From positions 1,104,300-1,168,299 of the forward strand of contig OU452230.1 in NCBI GenBank assembly GCA_911728455.2: a stretch of DNA of 64,000 nt, given 5' to 3'. How positions within the stretch are numbered: the stretch's first letter is position 1; every line of letters begins with the position of its first letter. A model generated the notes under the pieces. The model did no database searches. It was not told where the DNA came from and was given only the letters and a program-made list of their open reading frames with translations. Shown in pieces: positions 23,888 to 35,300 of this stretch. Source of the stretch: Marthasterias glacialis. Lineage: Eukaryota; Echinodermata; Asteroidea; Forcipulatida; Asteriidae. Both the position numbers and the translations under genes were made by a program.

Positions 23888-24300
23888 TTTTAACGACCAA
23901 AATGTTCAGCGCGTTTTGTGTCTGAAGCTGATGAATCTTTCCATAAAATGTTCACGTGATGGAGTAACGATTGTCATGAAAGAAATCCACACACGATTTG
24001 GCTCAACTTTGATTGCCGAACGTGACTGGAGAGGATTCACAACAAAAGTTGCCAACCAAATAATATAGGCCTTGCTAACTGTGACCATTATTGGGAATGA
24101 AAGCCGTTGTCTGTTGCCAATTTATTTAGGAATCTTATAGAAGACAACACAGGGCTTGATGGGTCCATTATAACGAAGCTGTTGACCGCTTTTTGTGCTT
24201 GGTATGATGCGAAACCGAGGTTTCTTAAGCGGCCATGAAGAATTGACGGCACTGTGCGTGTGCACAATGTATTTTGAACTGGTGTTCAGTCATCATCAGC

Positions 24301-24410
24301 TGGGCCAAATTTCATACAGCTGTTAAAAACTGCAGTTGCCAAGCTATTATAAGCGGTGCATCAGTCGTAGCATCAGTCGTAGTCTGCTTACAGGCTTTAT
24401 GAAATTTGGC
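24301..24410. mobile_element. MITE of the AATTTCAT family
   Basis: GGCCAAATTTCATACAGC at the left and GCTTTATGAAATTTGGC at the right are inverted. A short direct repeat GCATCAGTCGTA lies inside. Confidence 0.6.
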
Positions 24411-25805
24411 GCTACTAACAATGGGCTTTTTGCTAAGCTTATAGAGGGCATGCACCTCTGTATCACTTTCGTGTTAGCGGTGGTGGCGCTGTTCGTGTTG
24501 TATACCATCCGGGGAAGCAGCGAGCGTCTTGACTAAAGGCTAAGTGTCACCTGGAAAGCAGCGAACCTGTGTCAGGAAGGCAAGTGTTAAAAGACCCGCC
24601 GTGATGGTTTACCGATCAGACCGGGATTCCAACCCATTCTTACTTTTGATAAGGGAATAAAAGAGTGGTGACCATAAACTAAATCGATGTTTTGAAAGTT
24701 ACATGACCTATGTATTTGTTGATACCTACTTTGATCATCTGGGAATCGTTAACAATTTGGTAAAGATTCTAACAATGAAAAGTTCAAGAAGAATGTAACT
24801 ACATTTTGTGCGTCGAAAGCAAAACGGCAAAAACAAGTAAAAAACATTTTGTTTTAAAGTTGTTTAGGTGTCATACTACATAGACCACTATAGTATTCAC
24901 CACACAGCCTTACGTACATAATGCCTTATTTCACTTTTACTTTTGACTCTTGAAAAAATACAACTAAAACAACAGATAGGGAAGCTTTGGTTTTGGTTCC
25001 TGGGTGTTTCAGTTGCATAGGCTTAAAGGGCAATGATTCCTTACATGAGATAAATAATATTAATAATAATAATAATAAAGGTGTTGTTTTCGGTTACAAT
25101 TAGGCCCTATTTGATCGTTTTGGTCCGTTTCGGACTGGGGCGACGAGCGTACGTTACCCGCTCCGGTTTAGCATGGCAAGTTATATCATTTCATTTTTCA
25201 ATGCAGCACTGTTTGCAGTTCCTGTTTTTTTTTTGTTTGTTTTTTTTTTTTTTTACATTTGAAAGCAGTCTAGAAGTGTTTTCTATACAAGTATAAATCA
25301 ATATTGTACATGATTTTTTGCAGTGCATCTTTTCATATGTCTGTAAGCTACTGTGATAGAATCGACTGATTTCTTGTTTGGATAAAAGTGCAATTTTTTG
25401 AATACTTTGTTATTTTATTTTGTTAATTTTTTTTTGTTCCGAGGGTTCTTTGCTGTCTTTGTAACTTAATTTGCTCCAAATGACTTTTTTAAAAATGCAG
25501 AAAGTATATAGCTGCTCTCAAAACATTTGGTTCGTTTCTGTTTCGTGTTATTTTGTCTTCGTTTATTTGCTCACTTTATCTTTCTTTATGTCAAGGTCGT
25601 ACCTGTATGAAAAAAGAATAGGAAGATCGTAACTGATGTAAAATCTGTTGATCCATTTCTGTTTAGCTCATTTCTAGTATGACTGTGAGTCGCACACCAA
25701 CTGCTTTATCCGATCAGGGAAATCCTTCTCAGCGTGTCAAGATTGGAACGGACATTGAATTTGGTTTGATTTAATCTTCTGATTGGAACTTGAAGTTATA
25801 GTGTG

Positions 25806-26915
25806 ATGAATACTACTGTAACCATGAACACCACCATAATGCCGACCGATGATCAGCCACCGTACACCTACGAGGCTCGCCTCGGTTTAGCCTGCGTGTG
25901 GATCTTAGTCTTCATCCTTGGACTGATGGGAAACAGTCTCGTCATCTGGTCCGTCATCCTGTCGAAGAAACTCCGCACAGTGACCAACGCCTTCGTGGTC
26001 AACCTCAGCGTGGCTGATTTCTGGACATGTCTGTCCTACCCTTGGGTTTGCGTAGCTTTGCTCAGCCGAGGTAGCTGGCCTTTGGAGACGGAGGTTCCTT
26101 GTGTCATTGCCGCAATTCAGCTTTACACGGGTCTTGGTGTGAGTCTTTACACTTTGGCTTCCATAGCTTTGAACCGTATGGTCCTCATTACCCAACCAAT
26201 TAATACTTACCGTCGGTGGTACACCCCGCGTAAAGTAACCTTCATGATCGCCTTGACTTGGGTTATCCCGTGTATTGTGTTTTTCCTCCCGCCGATTCTG
26301 GGCATTGGTGCCTTTGGTTACGATCCACAAGACAATACATGCTCAGACAAAGATGGTCATCCACGAGGCCATGAATACAACCTGGCCCAGTCTGTGGGTC
26401 TTTACCCTATCCCAACACTTATTATCGTCTGTTCTTACACGTCACTCTACATCCATCTCAAACGGCATTTTCTCAAGCAGAAAAAGTCTAGATCTGTAAA
26501 GAATAGCAAATCGGTTACAGACGTCAGATGGGACTGTGACGCGTCCATAGTGAGCGGTAATATAGGTACTTGTGAGGAATCTTGTACTGTAACTACAAAC
26601 GTCGGAAGAAAACGGCACAAAATTGGCCGAGAGCAGCTAGCTATCACCAAGAACTTGTTCCTCGTGTTCTGCACTTTCATATTTTTGATGTCTCCTTACT
26701 TCATCTCTCAGGCTATACCATCAGGTCATAAGTTTACTCTCTACGGAGTCACCATCGCAATTGTCAACGGTTGCGTGAACCCCATCATCTACGCCCTTAA
26801 TCATCCCCAGTTCAAGGTGGTGCTGGGGAAGATAGCTCGGTGTAGGTACTCTGAGATACCGGAACCTTCGAATTTCCTGAAAACCGTGTTGTCATTTTGG
26901 AGCAACTATAAGTAA
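25806..26915 (+). CDS. Class A GPCR, intronless (GPCR-5)
   Basis: A single-exon receptor of 369 residues, taking ATG 25806 as the start (the GTG just before it is not a plausible eukaryotic initiator). The N-terminus has two NTT sequons (N2 and N8), followed by GNSLVIW, NLSVADF, EVPC, NRMV, NTCSD in loop 2, YPIP in TM5, FLMSPYF in TM6 with Met at the 6.48 toggle, NPIIY in TM7 and the family tail CRYSEIPEPS. Intracellular loop 3 is moderate in length. It is the most divergent complete copy of the cluster, notably in TM2, TM6 and TM7, but about 120 bases covering TM4 to loop 2 (26220-26342) are identical to GPCR-2. Like its paralogs it should be a plasma-membrane receptor of unknown ligand. Confidence 0.95.
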   Translation: MNTTVTMNTTIMPTDDQPPYTYEARLGLACVWILVFILGLMGNSLVIWSVILSKKLRTVTNAFVVNLSVADFWTCLSYPWVCVALLSRGSWPLETEVPCVIAAIQLYTGLGVSLYTLASIALNRMVLITQPINTYRRWYTPRKVTFMIALTWVIPCIVFFLPPILGIGAFGYDPQDNTCSDKDGHPRGHEYNLAQSVGLYPIPTLIIVCSYTSLYIHLKRHFLKQKKSRSVKNSKSVTDVRWDCDASIVSGNIGTCEESCTVTTNVGRKRHKIGREQLAITKNLFLVFCTFIFLMSPYFISQAIPSGHKFTLYGVTIAIVNGCVNPIIYALNHPQFKVVLGKIARCRYSEIPEPSNFLKTVLSFWSNYK

Positions 26916-27749
26916 AAGACCGATCCGAATGAAGCGAATACGATACGGCAACGGGCAATGGCTAGATGCAACGTTGGAGAATAATAGATTCATTCTCGGT
27001 GGTTTCAATTCGCATATTCAAACGAGGCAATTTTTCTGCATGTGCTCGAAACTTGAACTAAGACAGTTTGTAAAAATTGCATTTTTATGGACCATTATGT
27101 TCGATGAAGGGACATACCGTTCTAACTATACTTTTAGAAAGAGAAGCTTGTCCAATTATTTAGTGACCCCCCGCAAGTAGTCCATAAAATTAATATGTTA
27201 TATAAAGAGAACATGACACTTGTTGGAACAAAATAATGTACCGCATTAATCACATCAATATTTCTAGAAAGTAGTTCTATAGATTGTTCGGGTCAGTATC
27301 CCATTTTAATCCAGAGTCAAAATAAACGATCCCTAAAATTTACAACAATCTTTGTTATTGTAAATATAGAGTTAAGCATTTTCACTTCGTAAAGCACATT
27401 AGTCACAGAATTGCTGATTAGGCATATTAATATTACTCCCTCAGCGTCAATTGACTCTAAACCAATTAGCAAGAAATTTAAGTTATGTTCTTTGTTGTTC
27501 ATTGATGAGTTAATAAAGGTTAGTGAGACTTATTAAACTCAACTCGTCGGCAAACATAATAAAAGAATTAGTTCCACTGAGGATTTTGTTTCAATCATTA
27601 ATGTTCTTCCTACAAAGCAACGATCTGTGAGTGGCCCAGTTCGTGAGTAGAACCTTAGGGTGTGCCACTGTGTATAACGAATCTAAAATTTGAATTTGAA
27701 CCATCCAAACTCAAACGTTGAGATCATTGTTAAAAAAGGTCAAGTGATA

Positions 27750-27862
27750 AACCACAAGAAAAACTTACAGGGTTTTTTACCCATCAATGGGGTGAACAAA
27801 GAAAGCAACAAAAAAGACAATGGAGAAGGATTTGAACCTTCGACCTTCATGTTGGCAGTCTC
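27750..27862 (-). repeat. tRNA-derived SINE, minus copy
   Basis: Read on the minus strand it contains a B box GGTTCAAATCC (27828-27838) and ends in the AAGTTTTTCTTGTGG segment also seen downstream of the 62418 copy. Confidence 0.55.
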
Positions 27863-27981
27863 CCCATTTTGTCAATAACTTTGACTAAATTGACCCAGAG
27901 GTAGCATGCAGGTTCAAACCCCGCTTTGGTCAATTTGTCTGTGTTCACCCCAAAATTGATTTAGATGACAAAGATAGGGAG

Positions 27982-28110
27982 ACCGCCAACATTAAGGTTA
28001 GATAGCTCATTTTGGTAGAGCTCTGGCACGTAAAACCGAGGTCGCAGGTTCAAATCCCGCTTGAGTAAATTTTGTCTTTGCTAACCGAAAAAGGTACACC
28101 AGTCAAGAAA
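27982..28110 (+). repeat. tRNA-derived SINE, plus copy
   Basis: Begins GGGAGACCGCCAACATTA, has an A-box-like TAGCTCATTTTGGTAGAGC and a B box GGTTCAAATCC (28047-28057). It is not a real tRNA, since the acceptor stem does not close. Confidence 0.6.
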
Positions 28111-28252
28111 GACCCTCTTATGACGTAGTATGGACGTTTTTACAAGAACGTATTATGGGCCTTTGCCGGAGGTCGATTGCATTAGAAACCTTACCAATAA
28201 TGTCCAAAAGGCATGAGACGGGTTATAGGCCTAATGTGTGCAAATACAGACA

Positions 28253-28378
28253 AATAGACCGATTGAGCGACCAATCATCGTGACCGTACCGCACTTTCCT
28301 ACGGGACGACGTCGTGTGTGTTTACATTTTATACCCAGAAGGGGTCACGTGACGCGGGTCGCGCAATCGGTCTATTGC
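28253..28378. mobile_element. MITE with AATAGACCGATTG ends
   Basis: ATAGACCGATTGAGCGACC at the left and GGTCGCGCAATCGGTCTAT at the right are inverted repeats with one mismatch. Confidence 0.65.
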
Positions 28379-28910
28379 GATGTTTACAACACTTTCAATT
28401 TATCTAAGAATTGAATAATTTTTGATATTGTCTTTTTTCATCTCTTCTGGCTGACCCAGATTTTACATCTAATTGCCCTTGGGGTTTACTGTACATGTAT
28501 TGCGTCGATTTTATCAACCTTGCCTCATTTCCCCCCCTCTGTTTTTATCTTTTTAATGTTTTGGGTAATTTTCTATTTTTATTCTATTGAATGTTTGTAA
28601 TTGCTGGGCACCTTTGAAAAACAGTGTTTTACTGAAGGGTTTACCAAGGAAAAACAATAAATAAATAAATAAAATAAAATAAATATCGCTTGTATAAATA
28701 CCTTTTTTCAAAACAGGATTGATATACCAAGGTCTAAAATTGCTGACAAAACTATAGCATCAACCTTTTATATGAACAGAAATAACTTCTGGAATTTTCA
28801 ATTGAGATGGCAAAACACATAAATCATCAAAGAAGTTATAATCAATGATCATGACGACACAGCCCCTTTAAAAAGGCGAGTGCGCCGCCAGTAATAACAA
28901 CATATGCCGT

Positions 28911-29047
28911 TTACGAAATCACGGCTTGGGCTTGGGCTCCGGCTTGGGCTCCGTCCACCTGTTTAAATCCCCGTAAGAAAAGCACGCGTTTTCAAAATAA
29001 CAGACAGAGCCCAAGCCCAAGCCCAAGTCCAAACCGTGGTTTCGATG
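28911..29047. repeat. Foldback element of GGCTTG hexamers
   Basis: CGAAATCACGGCTTGGGCTT at the left is answered by AAGCCCAAG-type units and CCGTGGTTTCG at the right. Each arm is built from GGCTTG/GGGCTC hexamers. Confidence 0.65.
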
Positions 29048-29305
29048 AAAAAGAGAGACAACCACAGTCAAGTCAGAGTCTGGTAACTGCACTTTTTACT
29101 CATGACATGACACGGGCAGATGATCAAACAAGATACAAGCGAACTGACTGCACAATCAAAAACAAGCGTGGTGTCGGGGCAGACCAACAACGTGGTCTGG
29201 GGTAAAAATATATTAAAAAAACACAATTTCAACTGAAATTTGAAAATCGAGAGCGGAGACTCTACACATTGATATCAGGAACCAGTAGCTGCCATCAAAA
29301 TCACT

Positions 29306-32300
29306 ATGTTTTGGGGTAAGGCTAACAGTAACACAATCTAGTAATTTTGTAACGTGCCCTGGTAGGCCCGTTTCCGATCAGCACTAGCTGACTGCTGACG
29401 TGACAAGCTAGACCCAGTAACTGGGGCGCATTTATTATACTCAATTGAGGCATTTAATTATACTCACAATCATTTTCTGTCCTCCAAATTTATGTTTTTT
29501 AGGCCCAAAGCAAAACCGGTGGCTGTTCGATTTGTCATCAAACTAGATAACTAACTAAAATCTAAATATTGGTCAACGACTGTTTTCTTACAATCTCAGA
29601 AGTGAGAAGGTTGTTGTATTAACAACGTGGTTGTGTGTTCACTGATGCCCTGAGCTGAGTTACATTGTTTTGCCCAGTCAACGGAGGATACCAGCTGTGT
29701 AGTGTTGGCTTCACAGCGCTGGTTGAAACACAGCTCTCCCTCTGTGTAGCCATTGTGGGGGGTCGTTGACACTCAACAACTGGTATCCTGTATTGACTGC
29801 ATAGGATACAATTTTATGCAACTCAGGACATCAGCGAACATGCAATCCTCGTGTTAATACGACTATCACACGTGAGGAAACAGTCGTTGACTATTTACAG
29901 TGTCACCTGACTATTATTTATTATTAGTAAATTAAATGCAGATTCTAATGGCTGCATTTTTAGTGGGCCTGAAAAAACATCGATTTGGAGGACAGAAACT
30001 TGAGTCCAATAAATATCTTTCAATTCTGTTGAGTATGAAATTAGGACTACCCATTTAGACAAATGAGATAAATCTTCTATTATATTAGTGCTTAGTTCAA
30101 ATAAAAACAGTTTAATTGTGACATTGTGTAGATAGATTTTTTCTCATTTTGATTCTGGTCTTATAACAAATTTTCTGGTCCAGGAAAAATTTTGAGCTTC
30201 AAGTCCTGCAGTCTTGTGGATTTTTCCCCCAAATTCGAGCCCAGATTCAATCATGTGATGCTCTCTAAACCAATCACAGGGCAGAATCTACATTGTAAGG
30301 GTGTTATAATAAGTGCTACATGGAGATCAGATTCATAGATGCACCTCCATAGTCCAGCTACGGTGTAATTGCTAGTTAATACGTTGTAATTGACACTAAC
30401 CGTACAAAGGTAAATGAACTTATTGCCCCACTGATTTTGAAAGCAAACTTTCTTTTACTCATTGTTCCATTTCTCCAGGGTTAACAATTGAACCTGGGAA
30501 GCACTACACACAGACTGTGGAAGAATCTTTCCATGTATCTATGGCTGCCCTGGAGACCAGAGATGTTGCATGTAAGATTAAGAAGTGAAAGTGTAACTGT
30601 TGGACAGCCACACTGGTGTGTTGTTTCAAGCTCAGGTTCATTTATTTTGCCACAGTATCGATACAATAATGACAATATCAATCACAGAAGAATAAACCAA
30701 GCACAAGAGTATATTTTTACAACATTTGAAGAAATGGATCCAAAATAAATGTGATGGTGAAAAGCAGGCCTCGAATTAACCCACGGCACCCACAGCAGTT
30801 GCCGCGGTGCCCTGTTCAGGCCTCGATCTTAAGAAAAACGAGGGCAGGCCTATGCTGGCCAAATCAGAGAAATTGTACAAGGGCATGCTGGCCAAGTTGG
30901 TAGTGACAGTGCAATTTTTGTGAAGGGCATGCTGGCCAACTCGACAGGGCATGAGGCCAATGGCCTCGGTGGCCTCAGTTAAGATCAAGGCCTGCCTGTG
31001 CTTTTTCCGTGCTGCCCTTTGCAAAGTTCCAATAGAAATTTACATTTTCCTCATAGAAGTGCCCCTTATCAGAGGAAAATTGTGATGCCCAGTTAAGAGC
31101 GAAGTTCGAGGCCTGGAAAAGGGATCCATTTAAGAAGAAGAAGAGCTTTCTAAAAAAGCCAATTAGTGCCACTAAAAGTAAGCCTATAAATTGCTTTCAT
31201 GTGAGTGTATGGGAAATTTTGTATTTTGGAAGTGTGTTTGGCAAATCTTGTTTTTTCGCAGGTATATGTTTGACAAATATTGTTTTTCGGGAGTATGTTG
31301 GCAAACCTTGTTTTTTTCAAGTAAGGTTTGCCAAACATACGTGCGAAAAATAAGGTTTACCAAACATTTACATGTACTAAGAAAAAACAAGGTTTGCCAA
31401 ACATATACTTGGAAAAAACAAGGTTTACCAAACATACTTATAAAATACAAGGTTTGCCAAACATATACTTGCATGAAAGCAATTTATAGTTCCAATGGGA
31501 CTAACAGTGGGACTGTACTGAATGCATTTTTACCGTTTTCTCGCAAATAAAACAACGAAAGGAGCTGACATTTTCACAGGTTGGTTTCATTACAAATATC
31601 TTGATTTGTGCAAAGAATGGAAGCATTTACAGTCAGTTTACCAATGTTGAGCTGAGGCTTTAAAGACGCCCGCTCGTCAACGCACGACAAACAAATTCGT
31701 GCCATGAAAGATCACCGGCGCAAGTGTTGTACGTAAATCATTTTGTGCTACAGAAATAGTCGTCAGGTAATGGTGACGAGCATAATAAATAAGAGGAATT
31801 ACTTTAATCTTTAAAAAAAGTAAAGTATAAGCATATGATTAACATTTTCTACATGTACCTTCTAACTCTTCCGTACCAGCTCCTGAGAGAGACAAAGTTA
31901 AGATGACTCAACTGATGGTCCAGCATGACAAAGCAGAGTTCCTTGTCTGTACCTTGTGCTATGCTAGTAATATCTTTCAGCAGTATCTCGATCTTAACTT
32001 CACAGAGGGGGAAGAGGTGACATTCTTCAGTGAGGGAAGAGGTAATTTTCATGCTTTCCATTTTGTTGAATTTACGGGATAAGAACAGCATGCATAATAA
32101 TAATAATACGCAGTTCATATATAGCGCTTTATCACACCCGATAGGCGTCTCAAAGCACTCAGTATTTTTTCCTGAAAGGTATGATGAGTTAAGTTTTTGA
32201 AGTATGAGACCTGTTCCTTTACATAGCACCATGTAATGGTATAGCACCATGTAATGGTTTTACAAGGTGCTGTGGCGCAATCTGCAGCCGATCAAACCAG

Positions 32301-35300
32301 GAACACCGGGGCAAACCCCTTCTGTTTGCGATAAGTGCACTGGGTTCTTTTACGTGCATTACACAACACACGGGACCTACGGCTTTACGTCCCATCCGAA
32401 GGACGAAGCAATAATGTTTAAGTGTCTTGCTTAAGGATACAAGTGTCACGACCCAGACTCGAACCCACACTCTGCTGATCAGAAACACCAGAGCTTGAGT
32501 CCGGTGTTCTTATCCGCTCGGCCACGACACGCCACATAAAGAGGTACATATGAAATTGTAATGACATGAATTGGCAATAGATACTGGAAAATAAGCAAAT
32601 ACAAATGTCAACAAGAGAGAAAAAGACACAATCAAGCCAGCAGGCCCTGAAAGATTACAAAAAAAAAACAGACTAAGGTACTATCTGATTGGATTCATAT
32701 TACTGCCAGACCCACAAACAAATGAGTAAATAAGGACAGTGAAAACATATAGAAAACAGAAGGAGAGTAAGACAACAATAAAAATAACAAGGAGCAACTT
32801 GCACGATGGAAATCGGGGTGATATTCTCAACGCATTATGGAATAATTTCAAAACTGGGGTGAAATGGAGGCATCATCAGTATCTACTTGTATATATGTGT
32901 TAGTCTGGTGCTCAGACCCCAAAATCTCTGACTATTCTCTGTCGATTTTAGGGTCCGGTATCACCTAAGGGCCTCTTTAATCAATGACAGCTTCGTTTTA
33001 TTTAGTCGAGTGGAGTACTGCAAAAACAAGCTCATCAAACTTGGCAAGGGGCCTGTTCACCTGTTGAGAAAGTATGGGACTGTCATGACATGATAGTGAA
33101 AATCAATCCCAACTAACGACTCAAAATTGTTTGAAACTAAACTACATGACATAAAATGAAAGTGAGAAGCACAGATTGAATAACAACAATATGGAAAAAT
33201 GTTGATGCCATTACTACATGTAGGTTTTGTATGTATGACTTCAGATGGGATTATGCTATATTGGTTTCGTTTGGGGGCAGGTGACAGATTTGTTTTCGTT
33301 TTTGAAAAGAAATCAGCATTTTTATTACTTGAGATGCATGGCATAAAATTCAGGCACAGAAGGTTGAAAGACTATGATCCATCTGAAGCAATTATCATGA
33401 TTATACGTTGAATTGCTATCTTTGAATAATGACCAAAGTTATTAACTTTCAAATTAGATATCGAACAAAAAAAATTCCATCAACTAATAATAACAAGAGC
33501 AATTAATTAAAAAAAATTTTTTTTTTTCTGCGGGGCACAACACATAAACTCCACGCGCTGCCTGCTCAATTTTAGCCCGGTGCCTTACGACACAGACGCA
33601 AAATGCAGGTGAAATGACATAGCTGACTTCTGGGTACCAGCAGCGGAAATGGCCATCGTACTTATTTTCTCGTAGGGTTGTTGGTCGGGATAATCGTTTC
33701 AAAAACAGGTCAAAACGAGATTTATTAATTTTATTCGTTACAAAATAACATGGTCTTTTAAGTTTTGCTCCCTGGAATCAGTTCATTTTCAAGGTCAAAT
33801 CAGCTTGAGCACGGATCATAAATCTTTCCAAAAAGTACACTGTTTTGTGAAAGAGTTAAAATAAACTACATGTACTATCAATCCTATGGTGTACACACCA
33901 AACGACCAAAATGTGAAAATTTCATAATTTTTATCAATATGATGGTTTTTGGGTCGAGTGTCTTGTGCATCGAACTAGCTGGGTTTGATAGAAAATTAAT
34001 GTGAAATCCAAAATGAAAATATCAAAATAAATGTTAGTTAAAAGGGTATCTAATAGATGTTAATATTTGCATCAGGGGAATGAATATAAATTTTAATTTG
34101 CCTTACACCGATGTGTGATAAGCACTGTATACTCAGTGCTTTCGAGTCCTGTGGAAAAAAAATCCACAGGCAACTCGGGTGGGATTCGAACCCACGACTC
34201 CCGCATGACTAGAGCAGATGTCTTAACCACTAGGGTATACTGTTGAAATCAGCATCAATTTATTATTTAAAAGTAATAAATTTTGATTCATCACCGTTGT
34301 ATCCTGTTGTGTGTCGTACTGAGTAGATGTCTTAACCACTATGGTATCTGTTGAAATCAGCATCAATTTATTATTTAAAAGTAATAAATTTTGATTCATC
34401 ACCGTTGTATCCTGTGGTGTGTCGTACTGAGTAGTCTACTGCATCGGACTCAAGTTCTGATGACTCAATCATCAGAGTATGGGTTCAATTCCTGGTTATG
34501 ACACTTGCGTCCTTGGTCAAGGCACTTAACCATAATTGCTTCTCTTATAAAACTCAGGTGTATGAATTGGAACCTGTGAAGGCTGCAATAGTAATGTGTT
34601 GGATTTACCCCTAAGCACAATACAGGCAGGGTTTGGGGTTGTATGATGAGAAATTTTGAAGAAGGGTCTAAGTATTGTAACAAAATTTGCAATTGTTCAA
34701 TAAGTTTTATGTTTATTTTCCCTTTAAATTTGAATTATTTACACATTGGTTGCTATTGGTTGATTTCCCCTTTAATAAGATTTGAATTATTGACAGAACA
34801 GAGAGCCCTCTGTTGATTCTCATTTGCTCAGTTTTAGTTGACACACTTTTATGCAAAATCTTAGTTCATTATTATTCATTTAGTCCTTGCTCTTGGTTAT
34901 GTTAAATTATGTAAATAGAGCCTTTTTAGTTATCTAGAGCCTTTTTAGTTATCTATGCCTGATGGACAGGGATGTATGTTGTGAAGCACCTGGATCTAGC
35001 TACTAAGGATATTTGTGCTGTGGAAAAACCTTGTATTGTTACTATTGTTACGTTTTGGTGTAAACAATGTCTTTATGTTGAGTGAGGGATTTTGTGCATA
35101 TATGCATATTTTGATTTGGGCTTTCAAAATGTACATGTACAAGGGTGTCGTGATTTAATGGATGATCAAATGCTATATCCTCGACTTTGGCAGTATTTCA
35201 GATGGGAGAATTTCTCCGGAGGATTGGTACTAGTATGAACTTGATAATCAGTGAGCTTTTAGACTGAAACTAAGCCTTGTTTTTTGGGTTGTTGTTGTCG

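Larger units (their letters stand above)
19968..25805. other. Spacer between GPCR-4 and GPCR-5
   Basis: No intact gene. It holds dispersed repeat family A (20768-21092), members of the GGCCCAATTTCAT family (21113-21352, 24301-24410), a repeat segment at 23300-23520 that recurs inverted at 31665-31785, a TIR element (23663-23887), poly-G and poly-A runs, and an AAT microsatellite near 25058-25078. Confidence 0.55.
26916..29305. other. Spacer between the GPCR cluster and the FKBP gene
   Basis: No gene seen. It includes tRNA-derived SINE copies in both orientations (27750-28110), a MITE (28253-28378), an ATAA/ATAAA microsatellite (28659-28685) and a hexamer-rich foldback (28911-29047). The last 250 bases should hold the promoter and leader of the FKBP gene; no TATA box is obvious in a useful position. 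Confidence 0.55.

Noticed and set aside
23730..24068. 112-codon open frame
   Set aside because: It runs through a poly-A tract and the end of a TIR element and has no family features.
27982..28110. A tRNA gene
   Set aside because: A and B boxes are present but the acceptor and anticodon stems do not close, and related copies occur elsewhere, as expected of a SINE. The same applies to 32258-32535, 34150-34245 and 62418-62575.
31183..31490. CRISPR-like array, because of regular repeats with spacers
   Set aside because: The repeats reverse orientation midway, the spacers are low-complexity, and the context is a eukaryotic intron.
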